The notes beneath the pieces were generated by a model. It was not told the origin of the DNA and made no database searches. It saw nothing but the letters and a program-made list of their open reading frames with translations. Source: ZC4RG20 sp964553875 (GTDB taxonomy: Bacteria > Pseudomonadota > Gammaproteobacteria > Steroidobacterales > Rariloculaceae). From it: a stretch of 64,000 bases of DNA. Below are positions 54,028-62,264 of this stretch, one piece after another (positions within the stretch are counted from its first letter, which is position 1; every line of letters starts with the position of its first letter). Location of the stretch: positions 8,019 to 72,018 of the forward strand of contig CAZKNH010000005.1 of NCBI GenBank assembly GCA_964553875.1. Direction: 5' to 3'. The position numbers and the translations under genes were made by a program.

Positions 54028-55383
54028 CTACTTCACGAGTGCCGCATCGCGCGACACCGATTCCCCCCGCCCGATAGCGTAGTAACGAATCTGCCGGTCC
54101 CTCATCATCTTCGGATCGTACAGATTGCGTCCGTCGAAGATGACCGGCTCTCGCAGCAAGCTCTTGATTGTGTCGAAGTTCGGGCTTCGGAACTCGCGCC
54201 ATTCGGTCACGATCGCGAGCGCATCCGAGTCCTCGAGGGCCTCCTCCGCGCTCGAGCACAGCACGAGGTCGCTCCGGTCACCGTAGATCCGGCGGGTCTC
54301 GGACGACGCGACGGGATCGTAAGCCTTCACGCGCGCGCCGGCTTCCCAGAGGGCCTCCATGAGCACACGGCTCGACGCCTCGCGCATATCGTCGGTGTTC
54401 GGCTTGAAAGCCAGCCCCCAAAGCGCGATGCATTTCCCGGCGAGATCCCCGCGGTAGTAGGCGTTGATCTTCTGGAACAAGACCTGCTTCTGGCGCTGAT
54501 TGACGTGATCGACGGCGCTCAGGATGTCGGTGTTGCAGCCGACGCTCGCGGCGGAAGCGATCAGGGCCCTCACATCCTTCGGAAAGCACGATCCGCCGTA
54601 ACCGCAGCCGGGATAAATGAACTCGTAGCCGATGCGCGGATCGGAACCGATGCCGCGGCGCACATGCTCGATGTCCGCTCCAAGGAGCTCCGCCATGTTC
54701 GCAAGCTCGTTCATGAAGCTGATCTTCGTCGCGAGCATCGCATTCGCCGCATACTTCGTGAGCTCGGCCGAGCGAATATCCATCACGAGCATGCGGTCGT
54801 GATTGCGATTGAACGGCTCGTAGAGGCTGCGGAGCAGCTCGGCCGTGCGCGGGTTGTCGGTGCCTACGATGATGCGATCGGGCCGCATGAAGTCTTCGAC
54901 CGCGGCGCCTTCCTTCAAGAATTCGGGATTGGAGACGACATCGAACTCGACGGACACGCCGCGCCGATCGAGCACGGATTGCACCTCCGCCTTGACCTTG
55001 TCCGCGGTGCCGACTGGGACGGTGGACTTGGTCACCACGACTCGGTAGTCCTGGAGGTGCTCGCCGATCGACCTCGCGACCGCGAGCACGGATTTGAGGT
55101 CGGCGGAGCCGTCGCCGTCGGCCGGCGTGCCGACCGCGATGAACTGGAACACGCCGTGCTCGACACCGGCGGCAGGATCGGTCGTGAAGCTGAGCCGGCC
55201 TGCCTGACGGGCTCTGTTGATCACGTCGTCGAGCCCCGGCTCGTAGATCGGGATTTCGCCCCGATTCAATCTCTCGACCTTCGCCTCGTCGATGTCGACG
55301 CAGACCACGTGGTTGCCCACGTCTGCGAAGCACGCGCCGGTGACCAGACCAACGTAGCCAGAACCGAAAACCGTAACTCGCAT
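54028..55383 (-). CDS. ugd: UDP-glucose 6-dehydrogenase
   Basis: The 451-residue enzyme starts at the ATG at 55381-55383. GSGYVGLVTGACFADVGN is the NAD motif, and PEFLKEGAAVEDFMRPDRII and the catalytic Cys266 in GCGYGGSCFPKDVRAL match Ugd. LWGLAFKPNTDDMREA is the C-terminal substrate-binding block. It makes UDP-GlcA from UDP-Glc, the likely precursor of the UDP-xylose synthase at 12804-13787 and of uronic acids. It stands alone near tRNA-Val, with a 171-bp gap to it. Confidence 0.9.
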   Translation of the reverse strand: MRVTVFGSGYVGLVTGACFADVGNHVVCVDIDEAKVERLNRGEIPIYEPGLDDVINRARQAGRLSFTTDPAAGVEHGVFQFIAVGTPADGDGSADLKSVLAVARSIGEHLQDYRVVVTKSTVPVGTADKVKAEVQSVLDRRGVSVEFDVVSNPEFLKEGAAVEDFMRPDRIIVGTDNPRTAELLRSLYEPFNRNHDRMLVMDIRSAELTKYAANAMLATKISFMNELANMAELLGADIEHVRRGIGSDPRIGYEFIYPGCGYGGSCFPKDVRALIASAASVGCNTDILSAVDHVNQRQKQVLFQKINAYYRGDLAGKCIALWGLAFKPNTDDMREASSRVLMEALWEAGARVKAYDPVASSETRRIYGDRSDLVLCSSAEEALEDSDALAIVTEWREFRSPNFDTIKSLLREPVIFDGRNLYDPKMMRDRQIRYYAIGRGESVSRDAALVK

Positions 55384-55513
55384 CACTAATGTCCGTTCAT
55401 GGAAGCCTGGGGCTAGGCTACTACACAACTTCTCGCTAATCAGGGATACCAAGCACCCACGAGATCCGAACGTGGGAGATCGATAACCCGTGCAGGCCGC
55501 GCCCGCCAGGGGG

Positions 55514-55542
55514 TTGCAGGATGACGGCCGCGCCCGGAGAAT
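55514..55542 (+). promoter_or_regulatory. Predicted promoter of tRNA-Val
   Basis: TTGCAG at 55514-55519 and GAGAAT at 55537-55542 have an exact 17-bp spacer. The discriminator that follows (AGGCCCC) is GC-rich, as in stringently controlled stable-RNA promoters, and transcription would start a few bases before the tRNA at 55555. Confidence 0.45.
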
Positions 55543-55554
55543 AGGCCCCGAGTC

Positions 55555-55629
55555 GGGCGATTAGCTCAGCGGGAGAGCGCTCCCTTCACACGGGAGAGGT
55601 CGCTGGTTCAATCCCAGCATCGCCCACCA
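55555..55629 (+). tRNA. tRNA-Val (anticodon CAC), CCA encoded
   Basis: A full cloverleaf can be folded. The acceptor GGGCGAT pairs with ATCGCCC, the D arm is GCTC/GAGC, the anticodon arm CTCCC/GGGAG has loop TTCACAC, and the T arm is GCTGG/CCAGC with loop TTCAATC. The anticodon CAC is at 55587-55589 and reads GUG valine codons. CCA is encoded at 55627-55629. Confidence 0.95.
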
Positions 55630-55651
55630 CCCGCTCACCATAGTGCACACG

Positions 55652-55665
55652 GCGCCTCTCGGCGC
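55652..55665 (+). terminator. Short hairpin after tRNA-Val
   Basis: A 5-bp GC stem (GCGCC, loop TCTC, GGCGC) lies between tRNA-Val and the convergent lipoprotein gene. It is followed by ATCTCATC, not a T-run, so its terminator role is weakly supported. Confidence 0.3.
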
Positions 55666-55671
55666 ATCTCA

Positions 55672-56370
55672 TCACTGAATCGACTTGATCGCTTCGTTCG
55701 AATACTCACTCTCGAGTCCGTTCGAATCAAGCGCGGTCACCGCGAAATACCAGGTCGCAGGCGTCAGGTTGTCCACGACGTAGCTCGCGACGTTCTTCCC
55801 GACTTCCCGCGAATGGGAGTAGCTTCGCGAGGCTTTCCCCCAGTAGATCCGAAACCCGGCCAGATCGACCGAAGAGCCATCCGTCTTCTGTGTCGGGGGA
55901 ATCCAGGTCAAGGTCGCCACTCCGCTCGCCGTGTACACGACGTTGATCGCGAACGGCGGCAGGCTCGTATGCGCCGCGCCGTCGGTGACGCCGATCCGAA
56001 TTCCCATGTAAGCGCCTGCATCCTGCTCGCCCGGCACGCCGCTGATCCGGCCCGTCTGCCGGTCGAACGACGCCCAGGCCGGCAAGTTCTCTATAGTGAA
56101 GGTGAGCACGTCTCCGTCAGGGTCCGCGGCCGTCGGCGTGAAATCCAGCGAATCGCCGACGAGGACCTGAGACGGCGGATTCCCGCTGATCGTCGGCGGC
56201 GAGTTCGTCGTGCCGGAAGGCGGCGGCTGAGACGATGCGGCCTGGCTTCCGCCTCCATCGTCCCCGCCGCACGCGCAGAGGCCCGCACTCACGACGAGCA
56301 GCGCGATCGACCTGCGCAAGCTCGGCGCGTCGACTCCCTTCCAACGAATTCCTGGCAACCCCGCTGTCAT
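55672..56370 (-). CDS. Putative lipoprotein with Ig-like and fibronectin type III domains
   Basis: The 232-residue protein has a lipobox in AGLCACGG, so the mature protein is probably lipid-anchored. A low-complexity linker (GGGSQAASSQPPPSGTTNS) leads to a putative Ig domain (PPTISGNPPSQVLVGDSL, DPDGDVLTFTIENLPAWASFD, TGRISGVPG) and then an FN3-like domain (VATLTWIPPTQKTDG, AGFRIYWGKASRSY, YSNEAIKSIQ). It is a paralogue of the protein at 59889-60701. The paralogues share DPDGDVLTF, GxxIxG-type turns and the SEYSNE-x3-SIQ end. Surface binding or structural role is likely; the ligand is unknown. The alternative start is not needed. Confidence 0.75.
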   Translation of the reverse strand: MTAGLPGIRWKGVDAPSLRRSIALLVVSAGLCACGGDDGGGSQAASSQPPPSGTTNSPPTISGNPPSQVLVGDSLDFTPTAADPDGDVLTFTIENLPAWASFDRQTGRISGVPGEQDAGAYMGIRIGVTDGAAHTSLPPFAINVVYTASGVATLTWIPPTQKTDGSSVDLAGFRIYWGKASRSYSHSREVGKNVASYVVDNLTPATWYFAVTALDSNGLESEYSNEAIKSIQ

Positions 56371-56530
56371 AGGCCATCCCCGTAGACCGGTAGCTTTGCG
56401 TGTTCGCCTTTCGGTCGAACTTGCCCTTTTCAGGTCAACGATTTGAAGCTGGTATCGATACCGCGACCGTGCTATTCCTCCCTAGCAACCATTCGGCACC
56501 CTCGCACAGCGGACTCGCCGTGCGGCACAC

Positions 56531-57202
56531 CTAACCCCGTTGCACCTCCGCGAGCTCCTGCACGAGCCGTGCCCAACCGTCGGCCTGCTCCTGCGCGTAC
56601 TCGAACCACTCCGTGCCGCCAGTCGTCAGCGCACGCTTGCGGACGCGCTCACGATCCTTCTCGGCCCGCAGCCGCGCGCGGGCAACCGGCGTGAGCTGTG
56701 ACGGCAAGAGGTGATCGTAAGGTTTGCCGGCGAGGTAGAGATCGATGACCGCTTCGAAGATGGCCTTGCTGAGACCGTACTGCTCGGCGATTCCGAGCAG
56801 GCGGCGCTGCAGGTCGGGATCATCGCCGAAGCGCGCCACCGGTTTGTGCACGAGCACCGGCAGAACCTCGGAACGTTCCGAGAATCGTACGTTGCGAGCG
56901 ATGTATGCGTAGTCCTCCCACGTGCGGGCGGACTTGCCGAACAGGCGGCTCGCGGTCGCGTAAACTCCGTCTCCGTACTTGTGGTCTCCGAACGCAAGCC
57001 AATCCGCAACTACCCACTCCCAGGCATAGTCCATCTGCTGCAGAAGCTTGCCGAACTCGTACCACGTTCGCTGGTCGACCCAGTCTTCGATCTCGACGCC
57101 GACAGCATGCAACGTGAACCCCCGAAGAATCGGTCTGTTACGCGCTGGGCGGCCCTGGGCTGACCCGTGAATGACGGTAAGGCTGCCTTGGTCGACGCGC
57201 AT
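56531..57202 (-). CDS. Hypothetical protein, mostly helical
   Basis: A 223-residue soluble protein whose ATG at 57200-57202 follows GGGAG by 8 bases. I do not recognise it firmly. The middle has a W-x-W-x-x-x-D-W-x-x-x-G pattern (WEWVVADWLAFGDHKYGDGVY) followed by TASRLFGKSARTWEDYAYIARNV and a helical segment near KAIFEAVIDLYL. This resembles helical domains in hypothetical proteins of several bacteria that may bind DNA. There is no signal peptide or membrane span. It is flanked by an Ig/FN3 lipoprotein gene and manC but need not be functionally tied to the EPS locus. Confidence 0.65.
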   Translation of the reverse strand: MRVDQGSLTVIHGSAQGRPARNRPILRGFTLHAVGVEIEDWVDQRTWYEFGKLLQQMDYAWEWVVADWLAFGDHKYGDGVYATASRLFGKSARTWEDYAYIARNVRFSERSEVLPVLVHKPVARFGDDPDLQRRLLGIAEQYGLSKAIFEAVIDLYLAGKPYDHLLPSQLTPVARARLRAEKDRERVRKRALTTGGTEWFEYAQEQADGWARLVQELAEVQRG

Positions 57203-57375
57203 TATACCGCTCCCTATTGGGATGCTTCCACGTTGTTAATGTCTTAAACCACGATGCGATCAAGGGAAATTGTAGCGGGCGTATCCGCCGCGCGTGGGGA
57301 ACCAGTTCACGAGTGGGCCCGGGAAACGGGCCCAGGCAGCGCGAGGCGCAGGGCAGAACATGGAGGGACCGTGCG

Positions 57376-58530
57376 CTACAAGCGTGAGGACCCGGTTCTC
57401 TTCAATGCCTCGACGACTCGCTTGACGTCCTGCGCCGCCTCGCGACGCATCACCAGAACGGCATCGGCCGTATCGACGACGACGCATCCGTCGACTCCCA
57501 CCAGCGCGACGAGCCGATCGCTCGAAGAGACGTAGCAGTCGCGGCAGCCCTCCGCGATCACTTCACCTCGGAGGACATTGCCCTGGGCGTCCTTGTCGAG
57601 GATGTCGTGCAGCGCGAGCCACGATCCGATGTCGCTCCAGCCGGCATCGAGCGGCACCACGGCGGCAGACTCCGTCTTCTCCATGACGGCGTAGTCGATG
57701 GAATCCGACGGAGACGTCAGAAACGCCCGCCCGAGACGCGTGAAGTCGCCGTCCACGACGGCCTCGTGCGCCGCCCGCTCGCACGCGGCCGCAATGTCCG
57801 GCGCATGGCGGCCGAGCTCCTCGAGATAGCGCCGTGCGGAAAAGAGGAACATCCCGCTGTTCCACAGGTACTCGCCCGATTTTACATAACGCTCGGCCCG
57901 TTGGAGATCGGGTTTCTCGACGAATTCCTCCAATCGGTACCAGGCCGCCTTCTCCTCCCCGGGCGCGCCCTTGCGCACGTAGCCGTACCCCGTCTCGGGG
58001 CGGTTCGGCACGATGCCGAAGGTGACGAGGTATCCCTTCGTCGCAGCCTCCATGCCAATGCGCACGGCCTGCAGGAACGCTCGGGTGTCCTTGATGAAGT
58101 GGTCCGCCGGAAGCACCAGAAGCAGGGGGTCCTTGTCGGCGTCGTCGGCTTCACTCGCACCGCGCGACGCCGTTCCCTCTTCGGCTTCGCCACCCGCAGC
58201 CTCGGAAGCTGTGTGCCCAGGCTCGATGGCGAGCCACGCCGCGACCCCAATCGCCGGCGCGGTGTTCCGGCCCGCGGGCTCGAGTACGATCCGCGCGCGA
58301 GCACCCACCTCCCTCATCTGCTCGCCGACGAGAAAGCGATGATCTTCGTTGCAGACGACGATCGGCTGTCGAACGAGATCGCGCAGTTCCGTCGTCCGCA
58401 GATAGGTCTCCTGCAGCATCGTTCGCTCGCTCACGAGCGGTAGAAACTGCTTCGGACGCCGTTGCCGGGACAGCGGCCACAGCCGCGTCCCCGAGCCGCC
58501 CGAAAGGATGACTGGTATCAGTATCGGCAC
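57376..58530 (-). CDS. manC: Mannose-1-phosphate guanylyltransferase, single domain
   Basis: The GTG at 58528-58530 has GGAGGT six bases upstream and gives 384 residues. LSGGSGTRLWPLSR is the nucleotidyltransferase signature at 9-22, followed by LEPAGRNTAPA, LVLPADHFI, RFEEFVEKPD-like LEEFVEKPD, YLWNSGMFLF and DYAVMEKTESAAVVPLDAGWSDIGSW. The protein ends after the transferase domain, so there is no fused phosphomannose isomerase. Residues ~104-133 hold an Ala/Glu/Asp-rich insertion (EAAGGEAEEGTASRGASEAD) not expected in the family. It makes GDP-mannose for the AlgD-like enzyme or a mannosyltransferase. Confidence 0.9.
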   Translation of the reverse strand: MPILIPVILSGGSGTRLWPLSRQRRPKQFLPLVSERTMLQETYLRTTELRDLVRQPIVVCNEDHRFLVGEQMREVGARARIVLEPAGRNTAPAIGVAAWLAIEPGHTASEAAGGEAEEGTASRGASEADDADKDPLLLVLPADHFIKDTRAFLQAVRIGMEAATKGYLVTFGIVPNRPETGYGYVRKGAPGEEKAAWYRLEEFVEKPDLQRAERYVKSGEYLWNSGMFLFSARRYLEELGRHAPDIAAACERAAHEAVVDGDFTRLGRAFLTSPSDSIDYAVMEKTESAAVVPLDAGWSDIGSWLALHDILDKDAQGNVLRGEVIAEGCRDCYVSSSDRLVALVGVDGCVVVDTADAVLVMRREAAQDVKRVVEALKRTGSSRL

Positions 58531-58536
58531 TACGCT

Positions 58537-58542
58537 ACCTCC
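58537..58542 (-). promoter_or_regulatory. Ribosome binding site deciding the manC start
   Basis: GGAGGT on the minus strand, six bases (AGCGTA) before the GTG at 58528-58530. It supports that start over the upstream in-frame codons that would add a non-conserved leader. Confidence 0.55.
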
Positions 58543-58701
58543 TGCTCCTCCAGGTGGCTCCGGGAAGCTTACCCCGACGTCACGTCTCTGCCCACGCCGG
58601 ACGCTCCGCAGTCGAAGCAGCACGGTTAACAGAAGATCGCCGAAGAATGTAGCGCACGTAACCGTTTCGGCGGTCGCGGGAACGCAGTGTGCGTTGCGTC
58701 A

Positions 58702-59583
58702 ATGTCCCCGCTCGGGCCCTGGGCTCTAATCACGAACGTCAAGGGACAATCGTATCCAACCGTGCGCTCCGGCTACTCGCTGCTTTGGGTCGACCTGACC
58801 GTCTCGGTGCAAGACTCCGAGACGCTCGAGGCTTTCCGAAGCTATTTCCACATTCAGCGTGTCTCGGCGCTCGCGTCGATCGACAGCGAGATCGCGCGGT
58901 TGAAACCCGACGCCCTTTGCTTCGACTACGACTATCCGACGAAGCAGAGCCTCCAGGCCCTGCAGGAGACGAAGAGCAAGTACCGTTCGCTGCCGATTCT
59001 CATGTTGACGGTGCAGCATTCGGAATCTCTCGCGGTGTGGGCGTTTCGCTCCCGTGTCTGGGATTACCTCGTCAAGCCCGTTTCGAAGTCCGATATCGAT
59101 CGGTGCCTCAGCTCGTTGGTCGAGATGATGAAGCATCGAGACCAGCCGCGTCGTCGCGCGGTCATGCCCGCGTCGACGATACCCCTCGAGAACCGCGTCT
59201 CGGGGCATGTAAGTGGGGAGCCTCTGCGTCTCGCTCGCGCATTGCAGTACGTCGAGCAGAACTATCGGGGCAAGATCTCGAGCGCAAAGGCGGCGTCTTT
59301 GTGCAACCTCACCACGTTCCAGTTCAGTCGCCTCTTCAAGGAAACCTACGGTTTGACGTTTCAGGAGTACGTCATTCGCTTCCGACTCCGCGAAGCGGGC
59401 CGGCTTCTGAAGAACCCCAATGCGCAAGTTTCCGAAGTCGCCTATCTCGTCGGCTTCAATGACCCTTCGTATTTCACGAAGGTGTTCAGGCGCTACACCG
59501 GTGTCTCTCCTTCGCAGTTCGCCGAACTCTCCGACGCAGAGCTCGACCCCGAGCGACTACTCGAAGTGTTGAACGGCGATTGA
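58702..59583 (+). CDS. Response regulator with AraC-type DNA-binding output
   Basis: The ATG at 58702 gives 293 residues; a GTG at 58687 is possible. The N-terminal half is receiver-like, with phosphoacceptor Asp75 in LCFDYDYPTKQ and the conserved Lys125 in YLVKPVSKSD. The acidic pair near the start is degraded (WVDLTVSVQDSE), so its regulation may be unusual. The C-terminal half (about 180-285) is an AraC double helix-turn-helix: YVEQNYRGKISSAKAASLCN, FQFSRLFKETYGLTFQEYV and VSEVAYLVGFNDPSYFTKVFRRYTG. It is divergent from manC, so it may control that gene, and it precedes an Ig/FN3 lipoprotein gene. No kinase is next to it. Confidence 0.85.
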   Translation: MSPLGPWALITNVKGQSYPTVRSGYSLLWVDLTVSVQDSETLEAFRSYFHIQRVSALASIDSEIARLKPDALCFDYDYPTKQSLQALQETKSKYRSLPILMLTVQHSESLAVWAFRSRVWDYLVKPVSKSDIDRCLSSLVEMMKHRDQPRRRAVMPASTIPLENRVSGHVSGEPLRLARALQYVEQNYRGKISSAKAASLCNLTTFQFSRLFKETYGLTFQEYVIRFRLREAGRLLKNPNAQVSEVAYLVGFNDPSYFTKVFRRYTGVSPSQFAELSDAELDPERLLEVLNGD

Positions 59584-59888
59584 CCGTCCATTCAGCGAGA
59601 CGAATCCCACTGCAGCACTTGTCTGCGATCGCAGACATTGACCGACAAAGCTGTCTCGCAGCACCGACACTTCGACCTCTTACACACGCCTTGTTACAAC
59701 TTGCGACGCTAGAACGACTGCAACGGATCAACCGTTCGTGAGGTCGGGGCACAAAGCCTTCTGAAAAGGCCGCGGAGTTGCCGGTCGAGCACGTTGCTCA
59801 CGAGCACCGGCGACACGAGACACAACTTGCGTACTCATTCTGGGCTCAAGAATCGGTCGCTCTTCAAACGACACAGGGAGACGAGTGG
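59584..59888. promoter_or_regulatory. Intergenic region with palindrome and inverted repeats
   Basis: These 305 bases lie between the AraC-type regulator gene and the lipoprotein gene at 59889, both rightward. They contain the 18-bp palindrome at 59620-59637, an AACGG-N5-CCGTT repeat at 59722-59736 and a GCCTT-N5-AAGGC hairpin at 59756-59770. The symmetric elements could be a terminator for the regulator gene or operators for the lipoprotein gene. No gene is visible. Confidence 0.45.
59620..59637. repeat. 18-bp perfect palindrome
   Basis: TGTCTGCGATCGCAGACA is self-complementary over its full length and lies 37 bp after the regulator stop. It can be read as an operator-like site or as a 7-bp stem with a GATC loop. 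No T-run follows. Confidence 0.5.
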
Positions 59889-60701
59889 ATGATAGTGGGG
59901 AAACGCTTCGCCAGGCTCGGGTTACTGATTTGCTGCATGTCCGTCCTCGCTGCTTGCGGGGGCGACGATAACAGTCCCAGATGGGGGTGGGACCGCTGGG
60001 TGCAGGGCCGCAGCCCCTCGAGGGGGAACGACACACCCAATTGGCCGCGCCCGCAACCGCAACCGCAACCCGATCCGGAACCTCAACCTGATCCGGAACC
60101 GGAGCCGCAACCTGATCCGGAACCACAGCCTCAACCCGATCCGGAGCCTCAACCGGTGCCGAACAATGCCCCGACGATTTCGGGTACGCCAGCGACGTCC
60201 GTGGTCGTGGGCTCCACTTATCGGTTCGCACCGCGCGCGAACGATCCCGACGGCGACGTGCTCACTTTCCAGATCGAGAACAAGCCGGGCTGGGCAAGCT
60301 TCGACAGAGCTACTGGCGTGCTCGCCGGAAGACCGGGCAACTCCGACGTCGGAACGTACTCGAACATCGTGATCCGAGTGACGGACGGCGAAGCGACCGC
60401 GCAGCTGCAGCCCTTCTCGATCACCGTCGAAGGGACCGGCCTCGGCACTGCAACGTTGACGTGGACCGCGCCGACTCGCCGCACGGACGGCAGCCCTCTG
60501 ACCAATCTCGCCGGTTACAAGGTGTACTGGGGACAGCAATCGCGCCGGTACACGGAATCGGCCGAGATCAAGAATCCGAGCGTGCTGACCTACGTCGTCG
60601 AGAACCTCGGTCGCGGCACGCACTACTTCGCGACGACGGCGGTCACGGCCGACGGCGCGGAGAGCGAGTACTCGAACGAGGTCTCGAAGACCATACAGTA
60701 G
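59889..60701 (+). CDS. Putative lipoprotein with Pro-rich repeat, Ig-like and FN3 domains
   Basis: The ATG at 59889 gives 270 residues with a lipobox VLAACGG. GGAG lies about ten bases upstream. A long acidic proline repeat (PQPDPEPQPDPEPEPQPD-like) spans about residues 56-90, then a putative Ig domain (NAPTISGTPATSVVVGS, DPDGDVLTFQIENKPGWASFD) and FN3-like part (TATLTWTAPTRRTDGS, AGYKVYWGQQSRRY, SEYSNEVSKTIQ). It is a paralogue of the protein at 55672-56370 with a longer linker. Such a linker suits a protein that projects the Ig/FN3 part from the outer membrane. The ligand is unknown. Confidence 0.75.
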   Translation: MIVGKRFARLGLLICCMSVLAACGGDDNSPRWGWDRWVQGRSPSRGNDTPNWPRPQPQPQPDPEPQPDPEPEPQPDPEPQPQPDPEPQPVPNNAPTISGTPATSVVVGSTYRFAPRANDPDGDVLTFQIENKPGWASFDRATGVLAGRPGNSDVGTYSNIVIRVTDGEATAQLQPFSITVEGTGLGTATLTWTAPTRRTDGSPLTNLAGYKVYWGQQSRRYTESAEIKNPSVLTYVVENLGRGTHYFATTAVTADGAESEYSNEVSKTIQ

Positions 60702-60710
60702 CGCTCGACG

Positions 60711-60739
60711 GCGGGGCGCCGCGCTTGCGGCCCCCGCCC
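60711..60739. terminator. Bidirectional hairpin terminator
   Basis: GGCGGGG, a bulged C and GCCGC pair with GCGGC and CCCCGCC around a GCTT loop, giving a 12-bp stem. It lies between the lipoprotein gene and the convergent gltX gene. There is no T-run, but position and stability support a terminator. Confidence 0.65.
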
Positions 60740-60741
60740 GC

Positions 60742-62148
60742 CTACCCGCTCTGCTGCTCGATATATTCGATAGCCCGCTCGATCCGCTTCACGGCCCTGT
60801 CGCGCCCGACGAGCACGAGCGTCACGCCAATACCGGGCGACGCCGCCTGTCCCGTCAACGCCACCCGCAGCGGCTGGGCGACCTTGCCAAGCTTCAACCC
60901 CAGCCGCTCGGCCACACCCTTCACTGCCGCCTCGGTCGCGGCCTCTGACCACTCGCTCACTCCGGCGAGCGCCTCTTTCAGCGCGAGGAGCACGTCGCGC
61001 GCCCCCTCGGTCAAGTGCGTTCGCGCCGCCTTCTCGTCGAACGCCTCGAACTCCTCGTAGTAGCAATGCGCGCGCTCGGCCATCTCGACGATCGTCTGGC
61101 TCCGCTCGCGCAGCGCCTCGATCGTCAGATCGAGCGGCGGCCCGTTGCGCGGGTCGAGCCCCTGCCGTCGGAGCTGCGCCTCGAGCAACGGTGCGATCTG
61201 CTCGACCGGCGCCCTCATCATGTGCTGCTGATTCACCCACAGCAGCTTCATCGGATCGAAGCTCGCCGACGAGCGGCTCACGCGGTCGAGATCGAAATAG
61301 CGGATCAGCTCGTCGATCGTGAAGATCTCCTGGTCACCGTAGGACCAGCCGAGCCGCGCGATGTAGTTCAGCATCGCCTGCGGCAGAAAGCCCATGTCGC
61401 GATACTCGAGCACGTTCACCGCACCGTGCCGCTTCGAGAGCTTCGTGCCGTCCGGCCCATGGATCATCGGCAGGTGGGCGTACGCGGGCGGCGTCTCGCC
61501 GAGCGCGCGGAAGATATTGATCTGCCGCGGCGTGTTGTTGACGTGATCGTCGCCGCGGATCACGTGCGTGATGCGCATGTCCGCATCGTCGACGACGACC
61601 GTGAAGTTGTACGTCGGCGTGCCGTCGGAGCGGGCGATCACGAGATCGTCGAGCTCCGAGTTCGCGAACACGATGCGGCCCTTGACGAGATCGTCGACGA
61701 CGACTTCGCCTTCGAGCGGGTTCTTGAAACGCACGACCGGCGGCACATCGGGCCGGTAGCGGTCCCCCGCGCGGCAGCGGCCGTCGTAGCGGGGCTTCTC
61801 ACCGCGCGCCTGCGCGGCGGCACGCATCGCCTCGATCTCCTCCTTCGTGCAGTAGCAGCGGTACGCGGTGCCCTCGGCAAGCATCCGCTCGATGACCTCG
61901 GCATAGCGAGGAAAGCGCTGCGTCTGGTAGACGGGCGGCTCGTCCGAGTCGAGGCCGAGCCACGCGAGCCCGTCGAGGATCGCGTCGACCGCAGCCTGCG
62001 TCGAACGCTCGCGGTCGGTGTCCTCGATGCGCAGGATGTACTCGCCTCCATGGTGGCGAGCGTATAGCCACGCGTAGAGCGCCGTGCGGACGCTGCCGAT
62101 GTGGAGGTAACCGGTCGGGCTCGGGGCGAAACGGGTGCGGACTTTCAC
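60742..62148 (-). CDS. gltX: Glutamyl-tRNA synthetase
   Basis: A 468-residue class I synthetase from a GTG at 62146-62148 (VKVRTRFAPSPTG). The HIGH-type motif is HIGS in TGYLHIGSV (residues 12-20), and the KMSKS-type motif is KLSKR in GTKLSKRHGA. Zinc-type Cys residues appear in RCYCTKEE and YDGRC. It charges tRNA-Glu and is a housekeeping gene not tied to the polysaccharide locus. The absence of a strong ribosome binding site at the GTG is notable, but no other start fits the conserved N-terminus. Confidence 0.95.
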   Translation of the reverse strand: MKVRTRFAPSPTGYLHIGSVRTALYAWLYARHHGGEYILRIEDTDRERSTQAAVDAILDGLAWLGLDSDEPPVYQTQRFPRYAEVIERMLAEGTAYRCYCTKEEIEAMRAAAQARGEKPRYDGRCRAGDRYRPDVPPVVRFKNPLEGEVVVDDLVKGRIVFANSELDDLVIARSDGTPTYNFTVVVDDADMRITHVIRGDDHVNNTPRQINIFRALGETPPAYAHLPMIHGPDGTKLSKRHGAVNVLEYRDMGFLPQAMLNYIARLGWSYGDQEIFTIDELIRYFDLDRVSRSSASFDPMKLLWVNQQHMMRAPVEQIAPLLEAQLRRQGLDPRNGPPLDLTIEALRERSQTIVEMAERAHCYYEEFEAFDEKAARTHLTEGARDVLLALKEALAGVSEWSEAATEAAVKGVAERLGLKLGKVAQPLRVALTGQAASPGIGVTLVLVGRDRAVKRIERAIEYIEQQSG

Positions 62149-62264
62149 GAGGTGGCGCCGTCTCTGTCGAAACTGGTGAAGCGGGATATTGTAGAGGGCG
62201 CGCGGGGCAGGAGCGACCAGCGCCCCGCCTCGCAAAAGACGAAGCCGGCTGTGACGGAGACGAC

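Noticed and set aside
55555..55629. tRNA-Val as an integration site of a genomic island
   Set aside because: No integrase gene and no second copy of the tRNA 3' end was noticed in the window.
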